64,000 nucleotides of DNA from Myxococcales bacterium (lineage in GTDB: Bacteria; Myxococcota_A; Polyangia; Haliangiales; Haliangiaceae): NCBI GenBank assembly GCA_028287135.1, contig JAQBQE010000033.1:144282-208281 (forward strand). Reading direction: 5' to 3'. The stretch's first letter is position 1, and each line of letters starts with the position of its first letter. A program made the position numbers and the translations under genes. The notes beneath the pieces are model-generated. The model was not told the origin of the DNA, did not search any database, and was given only the letters and a program-made list of their open reading frames with translations. This document shows positions 20,427 to 33,600 of the stretch, in pieces.

Positions 20427-22748
20427 TCAGTCCGAGGGGGGCGGGACGCGGCTCGACGCTTCGTTGTAGCCGTCGCGAGCGCGCGCGTTGTCGGGCTCGA
20501 TCTGCAGCGCCTTCTTGAAGTTGCTGGCGGCATCGCTGCTGTTGCCACTGCTGAGGAAGGCCTCGCCGAGGAGCGTGAACACGCGAGCGCTGCGCGGTGA
20601 CATCCGCGCGGCCTTGCGGAGGTGCGCGATCGCATCGCCGAACAGGCCCTGGCGCAGCGCGATCTCTCCCATCCCGATCACGGCCGGCACGTGGCGCGGA
20701 TCGAGCTCGAGCGCCTTCTTGAAGCTGGCCGCCGCGTTTCCGGTGTCGCCGCTCGCGAGCTGCTGGGTTCCGAGGTTCGCGAAGAACGACGCCTTCTGCT
20801 CGACGGAGCCGCCCTCGGCGGGCGAATCGGTCGGCGTACCGCCACCGCCGTACGGATCGAGCGGACCGTCGACGCCGCTCGGGCCCGTCGGTTGCGGATC
20901 CTTCGGCGTCGACTTGATCACGATCGGCGCGGGGTTGGTGTCGTACGGATTGACGTCGTGCGTGGTCCCCGGCGGCTCGAAGCCCGTGCCCGCGCCGGTC
21001 GTACCCGGCGGCACGAACCCGGTCGAGGTGTCACGTCCACCGGTCGTGCTCGACGGGCGCGAGCCGGTCGACGGGCGCGACGTCGACGGGGCCTTGGTTC
21101 CCGTCGTCGGCCGCGACTTCGCTACGGCCGCAGGCTGCACGGGCTTCGCTGCCACGGCGGCGTCGGGCGACTCCATGATCGTGCTCGGCGCCGCATCCAC
21201 CGGGATCCCGGCATTCGCGATCGGCGGTGGCGACGGCGCGGCCGGCGTCGTGGTCGAGCCGCCACGGGTCAGTGCGAACACGGTCCCACCGACGACCAGC
21301 AGACCCGCGAGCCCGACCCAGATCCCGAGACGTCGGCCGCGCGGAGGCTCCTCCTCGTACAGCACGTCCGTCTCGCTGCGTCCGGCGAGCGAGGTCGCGG
21401 CACGGTCGTTCTCGCCTTCCGCGTACCAGACCTGGGAGATGTTGTCGGGATCACGCGGACCGTGCGACGACGTGCGCTTCGCACGCGACACCGACGCGGA
21501 GCCGCTCGACATGGAGCTCGATGGCTCGATCACACCGGCGACCGGCCGCTGCACGGTGACCTCCGGCGCACCGACGATCGGGACGCCGACCTTCGGAGTT
21601 CCGGTACTGCGGCGCGGCGGAGCCTCGAGGACGGGATCCGGCTTCGCCGCTGCGAGCGCGGGCAGCGGCGGCTGCGGCGGCAGCACACCGTCGTCGGAGA
21701 TCCCCATTCGCTGCATCACGCGCGACACCGACGGCGGCGGCACGCTCTCGCGACGGCGCGCGATCGAATCCTCCATGACCTCGCCGGTCTCGAGGCCGCG
21801 CCGCAGGGCCTCGACCATGCGTGACGTCGTCGCGAACCGGTTCTCGGGATCCTTCGCGAGCATCTTCGCGACCGCTGCTTCCATCCACAGCGGCACGCCG
21901 GGGCGCCGGGTCGGCAACGGGGTCGGTGTCTCGGTGACCTGCTTCGAGAGGATGTCGAACACCCGGCTGCCGGTGAACGGCGGGCCGCCGGTCAGCATCT
22001 CGTACGCGACGCAGCCGAGCTGATAGATATCGGCGCGCCGATCGATCCGATCGCCGCGCGCCTGCTCGGGCGACATGTAGCGCGGATCGCCGAACGTCAT
22101 GCCGAGGCTGGTCGACGGCGCTGCCGTGTCGGTCTCGACGAGCTTCGCCAGCCCGAAGTCGAGCAGCTTGACGAAGTTGGCCTTGCCGCGGCGCTGGGTC
22201 AGGTAGACGTTGCGCGGTCGCAGATCGCGATGGACGTAGCCGATCGCGTGCGCCTCCATCAACGCCTCGCCGACCTGGATCAGAATATCGGCCGTTCGCT
22301 CGACGGACAGCTGCTTCTCGCGCACCAGCACGTGGTCGAGGGTCTCGCCCTCGAGCAGCTCCATCGCGAGATACAGCCGGCCATCCGGCGTGCGCCCGAA
22401 GTCGTGGATCTCGACGATGTGCTCGTTGTCGATGTCGGCCACCGTCGTCGCCTCGCGACGGAACCGCTCGACCGCGAGGTCATCGCGCGACAGCTCGGTG
22501 TGCAGCACCTTGATCGCGACCTTGCGGCGCAGCGTCACGTGCTCGGCGCGATAGATCGTGCCGGATCCGCCCTGTCCGAGCAGCGCCTGGACCTGGAACC
22601 GCTCGCCGAGCAGCTTGCCGACGAGCGCATCGGTGGCGGCCTCGCGAACCTTGGGGCGGCCGCAATTGGGGCAGAACAACGCCGAATCGGCGTACCCGTG
22701 ATTGCAGCCAGCGCAGGTGATCGTCGCAGTCATGTCATGTGCGGACAT
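20427..22748 (-). CDS. Membrane Ser/Thr protein kinase with zinc ribbon and TPRs
   Basis: This 773-residue protein opens with a zinc ribbon (C12xxC15 ... C26xxC29) before a Hanks-type kinase domain (about 48-320). The glycine loop is GQGGSGTIY, the ATP Lys is K80 in VAIKVL, and the catalytic loop is HRDLRPRN with Asp175. The usual Lys two residues on is Arg177. DFGLAK and the MSPEQARGD activation segment are intact. A low-complexity region, one membrane segment (about 470-495, IWVGLAGLLVVGGTVFAL) and a Pro/Thr/Gly-rich extracytoplasmic linker follow. Three TPRs end the protein (for example LGTQQLASGDTGNAAASFKK). One-TM kinases with TPR sensors are common in myxobacteria. Confidence 0.9.
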   Translation of the reverse strand: MSAHDMTATITCAGCNHGYADSALFCPNCGRPKVREAATDALVGKLLGERFQVQALLGQGGSGTIYRAEHVTLRRKVAIKVLHTELSRDDLAVERFRREATTVADIDNEHIVEIHDFGRTPDGRLYLAMELLEGETLDHVLVREKQLSVERTADILIQVGEALMEAHAIGYVHRDLRPRNVYLTQRRGKANFVKLLDFGLAKLVETDTAAPSTSLGMTFGDPRYMSPEQARGDRIDRRADIYQLGCVAYEMLTGGPPFTGSRVFDILSKQVTETPTPLPTRRPGVPLWMEAAVAKMLAKDPENRFATTSRMVEALRRGLETGEVMEDSIARRRESVPPPSVSRVMQRMGISDDGVLPPQPPLPALAAAKPDPVLEAPPRRSTGTPKVGVPIVGAPEVTVQRPVAGVIEPSSSMSSGSASVSRAKRTSSHGPRDPDNISQVWYAEGENDRAATSLAGRSETDVLYEEEPPRGRRLGIWVGLAGLLVVGGTVFALTRGGSTTTPAAPSPPPIANAGIPVDAAPSTIMESPDAAVAAKPVQPAAVAKSRPTTGTKAPSTSRPSTGSRPSSTTGGRDTSTGFVPPGTTGAGTGFEPPGTTHDVNPYDTNPAPIVIKSTPKDPQPTGPSGVDGPLDPYGGGGTPTDSPAEGGSVEQKASFFANLGTQQLASGDTGNAAASFKKALELDPRHVPAVIGMGEIALRQGLFGDAIAHLRKAARMSPRSARVFTLLGEAFLSSGNSSDAASNFKKALQIEPDNARARDGYNEASSRVPPPSD

Positions 22749-22820
22749 AGGAGCGTCTCGACGGACGGACCTGGGAAATCATAGCCCGCCGCCGGGCCTC
22801 GCGCCCGTAAACTCGAACGT

Positions 22821-23513
22821 TCAAGCGCCCGAACGGGGCTTGGGCGCTCGCAGGGCCTCGGCCAGCTCCGCCTCGGTCACCAGCCCCTTGGCCGTGAGGA
22901 CCTGGATCAGGGCGTTCAGGTGGGCCTCGAGGTCGGCGGTCCCGACGGCCTGCTGGAGCGCGGAGATCGGGATCTGGGCCGTGACGGAGACCTCGGATTC
23001 GGTCTCGACATTCTGCAGCTTGCCCTTCGAGGTGATGAACATCGTCCCGCCGGGGCGGCTGATCGTGCCCGTATGGATCTCGCGGTAGCGCTTGGCGACC
23101 AGCTCGTCGATCGCCGATAGCGGCAGGGCGCTCACCTCGATCTCGAGGTGCGTGATCTGCTCGATCTCGGCCACCGCCGTCGAGTCCGTGGGGTCCGCCA
23201 TCGCGAGCCGCAGGATCCTGGTCGTCCCCTCGGTGTGGAGCGCAAGGGGCAGGACGCGAAGCCGTGCACAGACGTCGCGCGAGACCTGGCGGAGAGCGTC
23301 GGTGTCGATCTGGATGTCCGCCGGATCGAGGAGGGGGATCCGGGTCTGCTTGCGGATCGCCGCGATCAGGGCGATCTCGTCGACGCCGAGCTCCTTGATC
23401 AGGGTGACGACGAGCGGTTCCTTGCGCTCCTCGGCCAAGCGACCCGCCTTGGCGGCGCTGGTCTTGTTGACCAGCCCCGCTTCGATCGCGATCTCGGCCA
23501 ACGTCTTAGGCAC
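22821..23513 (-). CDS. GspE N-terminal (MshEN-like) domain protein
   Basis: This 230-residue protein starts at a GTG directly after the 3' end of tRNA-Arg. LAEIAIEAGLVNKTSAAKAG begins the domain, so no later start is reasonable. The rest (IPLLDPADIQIDTDALRQVS, LRLAMADPTDSTAVAEIEQ) matches the GspE/PilB N-terminal or MshEN fold, which binds c-di-GMP in some secretion ATPases. No ATPase domain follows. Such free-standing copies occur in myxobacteria. Residues about 150-230 form a helical tail ending ELAEALRAPKPRSGA. Nucleotide binding is inference. Confidence 0.8.
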   Translation of the reverse strand: MPKTLAEIAIEAGLVNKTSAAKAGRLAEERKEPLVVTLIKELGVDEIALIAAIRKQTRIPLLDPADIQIDTDALRQVSRDVCARLRVLPLALHTEGTTRILRLAMADPTDSTAVAEIEQITHLEIEVSALPLSAIDELVAKRYREIHTGTISRPGGTMFITSKGKLQNVETESEVSVTAQIPISALQQAVGTADLEAHLNALIQVLTAKGLVTEAELAEALRAPKPRSGA

Positions 23514-23515
23514 GG

Positions 23516-23589
<74 letters not shown>

Positions 23590-23657
23590 GTGTGGTTGGG
23601 TTCTACCCGTGCCGCGCTGGAGAAACAAGCTGTCGTGGGCTTCGGTTACCATCGGGC

Positions 23658-24446
23658 ATGGCGATCGACTACGTGCTCGCGGTGGGGTGCGTGCCCCAGA
23701 AGACGCTCGGGGTCGAACGCCTCGTCGAGCTGCACCGGACCCGGATCCTGGCCCGCTCCGCCCTGGCCCACATGCGCCAGGATGGCGAACAGCGGCCCCC
23801 GAGCGAGATCGAGATCCAGCTCACGATGCGCAAGCCCGGGGGCGACTCGGCCCGCGGGGTCACACTCCAGAACCTCGTCGACGAGGCCGCCCCCCTCGAT
23901 ACGGTGTCGCACCACTGCGCGACCTGCCCCGCGGGCCTGCCTCGCGAGTTCGCCTGCCACCGCCGGATCCGGTACCCGATCCCCGAGCACGTCGAGCAGT
24001 GGCTGATGGCCCGGCTGCCGACCCAGCTCGCGACCACGGCGGGAGCGCTGCTCGTCCGCGGCCTGGGTGAGTTCGGCTGGGACGGGGCGCCGACCGCCAA
24101 GCTGCGGGCCGCCGGGACCACGTATTTCGAGAGTCGGGTCGCCTACGGGGTGCGCTGGGAGGGCGAGGACGGAAACATCGAGGTCTCGTCCGATCAGCTG
24201 TTCCAGATGATGTTCCTGGTCGGTCACCTCGCCCCGACGCACTGCCTGATGCTCGCGCTGTTTCTCGGGGTGATTCCGCACGATACGAGCGTCTACTTAT
24301 TGAAGGACGACGAGGGTCGGCGAAAGGCCCTGGCCAATGCCGAGCTTGCGAGTGAAGGCGACGCCGACGTCGAGCAGCTCGCCGCGTTCCTGCGTGCGCT
24401 CGCGACCGCCGCCCGGATGGATGCGACGCTCCTCATCGACGGGTAG
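23658..24446 (+). CDS. Hypothetical protein with Cys/His cluster
   Basis: This 262-residue soluble protein belongs to no family I recognise. The start [14 protein letters not shown] lies 68 bases from the tRNA on the other strand. A compact Cys/His cluster at about residues 88-104 (HHCATC ... FACHRR) could bind zinc or an iron-sulphur centre. The remainder is helical with no membrane segments. It is followed by the decayed remnant of a repeat protein, so it may be the last intact gene of a rearranged locus. Confidence 0.65.
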   Translation: MAIDYVLAVGCVPQKTLGVERLVELHRTRILARSALAHMRQDGEQRPPSEIEIQLTMRKPGGDSARGVTLQNLVDEAAPLDTVSHHCATCPAGLPREFACHRRIRYPIPEHVEQWLMARLPTQLATTAGALLVRGLGEFGWDGAPTAKLRAAGTTYFESRVAYGVRWEGEDGNIEVSSDQLFQMMFLVGHLAPTHCLMLALFLGVIPHDTSVYLLKDDEGRRKALANAELASEGDADVEQLAAFLRALATAARMDATLLIDG

Positions 24447-24469
24447 CTCAAACAGCGCCACCTCGGCTG

Positions 24470-24866
24470 CACCTTTTGGGTGGGCTGTCACGGTCACGGG
24501 TGTCGAGGACATCGTGCTCGGCGCTGCGTCGAGCACCGATGCCGCGTACGCCGGGCTCGATCCGGTGGACGTCGGGTTCACCAACCTCGACGATCGCGGT
24601 GAGCTCGTCGGATACGACGTCGCGCCGTCCGCGGACGTCACATGCGTGCTCTCGAGCTCGGATCCCGGCGAGGGCACGATCAGCCCGGCGACGATCACGT
24701 TCTCGCCGGCCACGTTCGCGACGTTCCAGCAGGTGACGATCACCGGCGTCGATGACGCGATCGATGACGGCTCGCAGCTGTTCACGGTCGAGATCGCCGC
24801 CTGCACCAGCGCTACAACGGGTTCGATCCCCGGGACGTCTCGGTGCTCCATCGCGATAACGATTGA
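24470..24866 (+). pseudogene. Frameshifted remnant of a Calx-beta-like repeat protein
   Basis: The region between the hypothetical protein and the malic enzyme encodes [45 protein letters not shown] and [16 protein letters not shown]. This is the repeat grammar of large extracellular Calx-beta-like proteins of myxobacteria and planctomycetes. The last part, [17 protein letters not shown] and a stop, is in another frame, so a one-base indel lies near 24812. No start codon or signal peptide accompanies it. It is the C-terminal end of a once longer gene. Confidence 0.75.
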
Positions 24867-24907
24867 GCTGATTTGCGCACGTGGGCCCCTGGGTCTACGG
24901 TTCGGCG

Positions 24908-27184
<2,277 letters not shown>

Positions 27185-27200
27185 CCGTGCCGCACTCAGA

Positions 27201-29495
27201 TCACTGGATGATCACGCAGGTCGCGCCCGCGACATCATCCTGGTTGTTGGTCTCGTCGCACTCCGCGACGGTGCGAGCGCTGTCGACGACGGCGAAGTAG
27301 TCGCTCGGCATCATCGGCGCGGGGATCGGCAGCTTCGCGTGCGCGGAGCCACCGGGGAGGATCGGCGTCGTGGTGGTCGCGGTGCCGAGCACCGGGCCGA
27401 GCGCGTTGGTGCCCTGATAGAACGTGACGACCACGCCGGGCACCACGCCGAGCGCACCGAGGTTGGTGACGCGCGCGTCGAGGACGATCTGCGCCGAGAT
27501 GCACTGGTCGAGGCCGACTGCGAGCTCGACCGCGAGATCCGGCGCGTTGAACACGCCCTCGCCCTGCGCGTTCTTGCGGTAGTCGTTGAGGCCGGGCTGT
27601 GCCCAGTTCGGGTCCTCGGCGGTCGGCACGTTGCCCGCGGTCGTCGCGTTGGTGACGTGGTAGCTGTGCTGCGTCCACACCTTGCGCGTCGGCACCCAGC
27701 GATCGTTGGGGTCGCCGTAGACGTAGATCCCGCGGCGCGGGGTCTGGCCCGGGCAGTCACCCGCAGCATTCGAGTCGTTCGCCACGACGATGATCTCCGA
27801 GTTGCCATCGCCATCGGCATCGACGACCAGCGGATACTCGTGGATCGTGCCCGTGGTGTTCGGGATCTGGAGCTGCGTGCGACCGTCGGTGCCGCTGTAG
27901 ACCCAGACGTTGCACTCGTCCTGGTAGACGACCTCGGCGGAGCCGTCGCCCTGGAAGTCGAACACCGAGGACCCGGTCGCGTTCGAGGACAGATCGTGCG
28001 TCGTCTTCGACCACCTCACGAACAGCGCGCCAGCAGCCGGCGTCGGCGTGATGCCGGAGATGTCCTCCATCGGGCGCCGCAGATCGTAGACCGAGTAGCT
28101 GTAGCCACCGGCGACGCCGATCTCGGGCCGACCATCTCCATCGAAGTCCGCGATCGTCGGTGGACCGCCAATGTTCGAGGTCGTGCCGCCGGGAATCGCT
28201 CGAGGCTGCGTACGCAGCGCCGGGTTGGCGGTGCACATCGCGTCCGTCGGATCGATCGCGCAGAACAGCTGACCGGTCTGGCCGTCGAGCGCGATCACCA
28301 TGCCACTCGCGACCAGGACCACCTCGGGCGTGCCGTCCTTGTCGAGATCGGCGACCGCGGGATAGCCGTCGTTGCCGGCATAGGTCCAGTACGCGGTGAC
28401 CGTGGTCATGCTGGGCATCGCCCCATTCCACGCGACCTTCCACGCGTTCTTGCCGCTGATGATCTCGGAGATCCCGTCGTTGTCGAGGTCGGCGATCGCC
28501 GAGATTCCACCCTGGTAGGTCCCGTTGGTCCCGAGGTAGCCGCCGTTGCCGCCGCCGCCCTGATCCCACACCACGAGTCCGGTGTGATCGATCAAGGTCC
28601 CGCCGAACACGATCTCCGCCTGCGGATCGGCGTCGAAGTTTGCGAGCGTGGCGCCACCGTTCTCGACCTTGATGCCGTACGGCAGGTTGTTCGCGTCATG
28701 CGAGACCCACAGCAAGGCGCCGGTGTGATCGATCGCGACGATCAGACTCCGGCCGGTGCCGCCGCTGCCGAAGCGCGCTGCGTAGATGATGTCGGGAAGG
28801 CTATCGCCCGAGACGTCACCGACCGCGATCGTCGACCGTCCGTGCGAGCCGTAGCTGGTCGGCGGGTTGTGCGGGATCTTCGCGACCTTGATCGCGCCGG
28901 TGGCACCGTCGAGGATCTGGATGCGACCGCCCGGGAACCCCAGCCCGTCCTGCTGTGCGAGGTTGACCACGACCTCCGGTGCCCCCAGACCGTCGAGGTT
29001 CGCGACGACCGGGATCGAGATGATCTCGTCCGCAGTTGACGACCACTCCGACACGACCTGGAGGTCCGCGAACGTCGGGACGATCTGGCAGGTCAGCGGA
29101 TCGGGCTGCGGCAGGCACTGGTTCAGCGTCGGCTCGCAGAAGTCGCCGGGCGCGCAGTCGTACGGATCGCTGCATGCCGTGCCCGGAACGACGCACGCGT
29201 TGGACAGACAGACCTCGCCCGTGCCGCAGCACGTATCGAGCGTCGCGCCGCAGCGCACGCCCGAGCTACACGCCGGCAGGCAGCGATCCTCGACACATTC
29301 GTTGCCCGCCGCGCAGCACATCGCGGGCGAGCCACACAGCGTGCCGCCCGTGCACAGGTCCGCGTCGATGCCGCCATCCTCCCCGGTGGGCGCATCGACG
29401 TCATCCCCACCCCCGCCATCGGTGGCGCCGGTGACGCGAGGCCCACATCCGACCACAAGCACGAGGGAGACCCACAACAACAACGAGGCACGCAT
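27201..29495 (-). CDS. Secreted FG-GAP/VCBS-repeat lipoprotein with Cys-rich N-terminus
   Basis: This 764-residue exported protein has signal peptide MRASLLLWVSLVLVVGC with a lipobox at Cys17. A Gly/Asp linker and a Cys-rich module follow at about residues 45-130 (CCAAGNECVEDRCLPAC, CCGTGEVC). Calcium-binding FG-GAP/integrin-like repeats come next (DLDNDGISEIISG, DLDKDGTPEVVLVA, DFDGDGRPEIGVAG, DADGDGNSEIIVVA). The C-terminus is CARDB-like (PDLAVELAVG ... VVDSARTVAECDETNNQD). It is likely a cell-surface adhesion or binding protein. The start is the ATG before the signal peptide; a frame six codons longer exists. Confidence 0.85.
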   Translation of the reverse strand: MRASLLLWVSLVLVVGCGPRVTGATDGGGGDDVDAPTGEDGGIDADLCTGGTLCGSPAMCCAAGNECVEDRCLPACSSGVRCGATLDTCCGTGEVCLSNACVVPGTACSDPYDCAPGDFCEPTLNQCLPQPDPLTCQIVPTFADLQVVSEWSSTADEIISIPVVANLDGLGAPEVVVNLAQQDGLGFPGGRIQILDGATGAIKVAKIPHNPPTSYGSHGRSTIAVGDVSGDSLPDIIYAARFGSGGTGRSLIVAIDHTGALLWVSHDANNLPYGIKVENGGATLANFDADPQAEIVFGGTLIDHTGLVVWDQGGGGNGGYLGTNGTYQGGISAIADLDNDGISEIISGKNAWKVAWNGAMPSMTTVTAYWTYAGNDGYPAVADLDKDGTPEVVLVASGMVIALDGQTGQLFCAIDPTDAMCTANPALRTQPRAIPGGTTSNIGGPPTIADFDGDGRPEIGVAGGYSYSVYDLRRPMEDISGITPTPAAGALFVRWSKTTHDLSSNATGSSVFDFQGDGSAEVVYQDECNVWVYSGTDGRTQLQIPNTTGTIHEYPLVVDADGDGNSEIIVVANDSNAAGDCPGQTPRRGIYVYGDPNDRWVPTRKVWTQHSYHVTNATTAGNVPTAEDPNWAQPGLNDYRKNAQGEGVFNAPDLAVELAVGLDQCISAQIVLDARVTNLGALGVVPGVVVTFYQGTNALGPVLGTATTTTPILPGGSAHAKLPIPAPMMPSDYFAVVDSARTVAECDETNNQDDVAGATCVIIQ

Positions 29496-29635
29496 CAGGG
29501 GGTGGACCAGCATAACGCACGCCAGCGCCGGAACGCGCCGACGACACCCACAGGTGCGCTCGCCCAGCGGAAGCGGGACGGTCGTTCCGGGTCAACCGAC
29601 CTCAGGGGACCGCTGGCCGAGGATAGTATCGGCCG

Positions 29636-30589
29636 ATGAAGCGCGCGATCCTCGTGTGTGCGGCGCTCGCGGGGTGCGGCCGCTCGACCTCTTCGACGCC
29701 CGATGCGGCGGCGATCTGCCGCGGCACGCAGGAGCCACGGGACGCCATCGTCCTCCGTGCCTCGGACCCAGCGGCCGGCGGCAAGGCGCGCGGCCTGCGC
29801 GAGTCGGCGATGCGTTCGCAGGGCGGCAAGGCAGTCGCGGAGCTCGATCGGTTCATCGAGGACCACAGCACGCAGGTCATGTTCGAGGCGCACCTCGCGG
29901 AGCGCGACCGCAAGCTCGCCGAAGATCTCGAGCTCGCGCACGTCATGGTCTCGGTGCTGATCTCGCAGCACCAGACGCTCGAGATTGTCGACGCGAGCCC
30001 GACCGGGGACAAGGTGGCCGAGCTGATGAAGCCGCTGCTCGATGGCAACGCGGTCGGTGCGGTGAGGACGCGCGCGACGGCGCTGGCGACCGCGATCGCG
30101 GATCTCGCCGCGCGCTCGGCGGCCGTCCAGGGGGCCACGGATGTGAAGGCGGCCCGGCTCCAGGTGGCGGAGGCGATCAAGGTGGCCAACGTTGCGCACG
30201 CCCAGCTCAACGAAGCGATCGCCAGGATGCACGCGACCGCGGTCTCGCTCGCGGCCCTCGCCGACGAGCAAGGCAAGCCGACCTACGGGCTGCTGGTCCG
30301 GCTGTGGACGCGGCTCACCGCGATCCGCGCACGGCTCGACGATCCGTGGCCAGCGTCCGTGATCGCTCCTCACACGAGCGCGGTGCTGGTGTCGAGTCCG
30401 CGCCAGTGGATCGTGACCTGCAGTGCCGCACCCCCGCCACCGCGCGCGGCACAGCTCGCAGGCGCAGCGGCGATCACGGACGGTCGCGACACCGTCGCGG
30501 CAACCCTCGGACTCGGCCCGCGGACGTCTCCCGTGAAGCCGCCCAGCCTCGAGGCACTGCGCTTCGCGCTCGCGCCGCCGAAGCCCTGA
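29636..30589 (+). CDS. Hypothetical helical lipoprotein
   Basis: This 317-residue protein has a short signal peptide and lipobox (MKRAILVCAALAGC) and then a mostly alpha-helical, Ala/Arg-rich body without family resemblance I can name. It is divergent from the FG-GAP lipoprotein across 140 bases, which must hold both promoters. Its stop is 20 bases before the large kinase on the same strand, so co-transcription with that kinase is likely. Confidence 0.7.
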   Translation: MKRAILVCAALAGCGRSTSSTPDAAAICRGTQEPRDAIVLRASDPAAGGKARGLRESAMRSQGGKAVAELDRFIEDHSTQVMFEAHLAERDRKLAEDLELAHVMVSVLISQHQTLEIVDASPTGDKVAELMKPLLDGNAVGAVRTRATALATAIADLAARSAAVQGATDVKAARLQVAEAIKVANVAHAQLNEAIARMHATAVSLAALADEQGKPTYGLLVRLWTRLTAIRARLDDPWPASVIAPHTSAVLVSSPRQWIVTCSAAPPPPRAAQLAGAAAITDGRDTVAATLGLGPRTSPVKPPSLEALRFALAPPKP

Positions 30590-30609
30590 TCTGAACCGGA
30601 CGCGTTACC

Positions 30610-33600
30610 ATGGTGCTCGTGCCCGGTCCCGAGGACAGCGCGACGGAGATCCTTCCTACCGCCGCTGATCGCGCCGCGGTGAAGGGCAGCTCGGTCGAGA
30701 CCCCGCTGATCGGCCGCACGCTCGGGAAGTTCTCGATCCTCGAGCGGATCGGGCGCGGCGGATCCGGAGAGGTGTTCCGCGCCGAGCAGGTCCAGCTCGG
30801 CCGCTCGGTCGTGATCAAGGTGCTGCGGCGCGAGGTCGCGAACGTCCCGAACCGCGTCGAGCGGTTCCTGCGCGAGGCCCGGCTCGCATCGCGGCTCGAC
30901 CACCCGTATGCGGCGCATGTCTACGCGTTCGGTGCAGAGCCCGACGGCGTGCTGTGGATCGCGATGGAGCACGTGCGCGGGATGACCCTCGACGAGCTGA
31001 TCGCGCGACGCGGTCCCACTCCACCAGCGATCTTCGCGCCGCTGTTCGGCCGGCTGTGCGAGGTGGTGCACACCGCCCACGAGCTCGGCATCGTCCATCG
31101 CGACATCAAGGGCAGCAACGTGATGGTGATCGAGCGTGCGGGGCAGCTGCTGCCGAAGCTCCTCGATTTCGGGATCGCGAAGGGAATCGACGGCGCGACC
31201 ACACCCGGCGTCGAGGACGAGACCGCGTTGACCGGCCATGGCGCGACGCTCGGTTCGCCGCACTACATGTCACCGGAGCAATGGCGCTCACCCGGCGATG
31301 TCGATGCACGCGCCGACATCTACGCGCTCGGGGTGCTCGCCTATCGCTGCGTGACCGGGCAGCTGCCGTTCCACAGGTTCGATCGGCTCAGCCTGCCGAC
31401 GGCGCACCTCGAGGTCGCACCTCCGGCTCTGCCCGCCACCGTCGCGCAACCACTCGCCGACGTGATCCTGCGCGCGCTCGCCAAGCAGCCCGACGCGCGG
31501 TGGCCGACCGCGCTCACATTCGGCGAGGCGGTGCGACGCGCGATCGGCGGAGCGGCGCCCGAGGCGGTCCCGATCTTCGATCCTGCGGTCCGCGATACCT
31601 GGGTCCGCAACGGACCGCAGCCGATCGCTGACGCGGTCTCGCACCTCGCGAGTGCGACCACCACCGTCGAGGCCGACGCCGCGCTGCGCGAGCTCGTCGC
31701 GATCACGTGCCGGTGGCTCGCCGTGCTCGCGCTCGCTCAGCTCCCGACCGATGTCGCGAGCTCGAACATTCGCGACAAGGCGCGGGCGACGGTGGGCCGT
31801 GATAACGGGGCGCCCTGGCTCTGGCTCGCGCGTGCGGTGGCCACCTCGCTCGACGAACGAACGGAGATCACGGACGCGGTCGAGCTGTTGCCCGAGCTGC
31901 GCCGCGCGATCGCCGGCAGTGACCTGCTCGAGGCACTCGCGGACCGGCTCGACGATCGAGATCGCACACGCACGCTCGCCGCGCTCGCCGCCGATGTCGC
32001 CGCCGCCGCCGATGCGCTGCGCCCGCTCGAGCCGCTGCTCTCGTACCTGCTCGTCGTCGGTCGCGCGGGCGCCGCGGAGAGCTGGCAGGGCACCCGGCGC
32101 CGCGATCGCGAGCGCGTCGTGGTCTGGGGAGAGCCACTCGCTGACGGCCAGGTCGCGCTGCTCGACAACGCCGGCACGGTCGCGGTCAAGCTGTCGCCGC
32201 TCGTGCAGGTGATGTCGCCGTCCCCGTCGGCAGAACCCGAGCTGTTCCTGCTGTGGCGCAACGGACGCGGACAGGCCCGGCTGGTCGCTGCGCCGTGGGG
32301 GTTTGAATTCGATGACGAGGCGGCGGCGCAGCGACTCGCCGTGCTGACGACCGAGGACTCCGACACGCTCGCCGAAGCCCAGGACGATCGCTCGCCGTAT
32401 CCAGGCCTCGCGGCATACGCGATCTCCGATGCGGAGCGCTTCGTCGGCCGCGAGCGCGAGATCGAGTCGCTCGCGAACAGGCTCGTGCGCGCGCCGATGA
32501 TCGCGGTGCTCGGCCCCTCGGGCGCCGGCAAGAGCTCGTTCATCCACGCCGGTCTGATGGCGCGGCTCGCCGAGAACTACGAGCTGATCTCGATGCGCCC
32601 GGGCCGACACCCGCTGCACGCGCTCGCCGCGTTACCGCCGATCGGAACGGAGACAGAGGATTCCTCCGGCATCGTCGATCGGCTGCGCGCGCTCGGCGAG
32701 CGCGCCCCGCGCGGGCTGGTCGTCGTGATCGATCAGCTCGAGGAGCTGGTCACGCTGTGCTCCGATCCCGACGAGCGTCGCCGGTTCGCGGAGACCCTCG
32801 CGGCGGCCGCCGACGGCCCGAGTGCGCCGGTGCGGATCGTGGTCACCCTGCGCGACGACTTCGCGAGCGTGCTCGAGAGCGAGGAGGCGTTCCGCGGCAT
32901 GTTCGACGTGTTCGTGCTCGCGACCCCGTTGCCCGAAGCGCTGCGCCGGATCGTCACCGAGCCCGCACGGCGTGCACAGGTCTCCGTCGATCCGCGTGTC
33001 GTCGAGGACATGGTCGCCGAGGTCGCCGGTCGCCCCGCGTCGTTGCCGCTGCTGTCGTTCACGGCCTCGCAGCTGTGGCAGACCCGCGATCGCGCTGCCC
33101 GCAAGATCACGTACGAGGCCTACCTCGCCCTGGGTGGGGTGGCCGGTGCACTGTCGACCTACGCCGATCAGCTGTACGGCAGCCTCGCGCGCAAGGACCA
33201 GGACATCGTCCGCGACCTGTTCTCGCGGCTGGTCGCCACCGACGGGACGCGGATCCCGGCGCCGCGCAGCGATCTCGACCAGCTGCCGGGCGCGCGCGGC
33301 GTGCTCGCCCACCTGATCGATGCGCGGCTGCTCGTCGTGCGCGAGGACGAGGGCGTCGACATCGTCGAGATCGTCCACGAGTGTCTCGCCGAGCGCTGGC
33401 CGCGACTCGCACGCTGGCGCACCGAGCACGCCGCCGATCGCGCGCTGCTCACCGACGTCAGCACGGCGACCCGCCGCTGGCAGGACAGCGGGCGGCGCTC
33501 GGATCTGCTGTGGCGGGGCGAAGCGCTCGCCGAGCTGCGCAAGCTGGTCGGCCGCTCGGGCGCGTTGACCGAGCACGAGCGCGCCTTCGCCGCGGATGCC

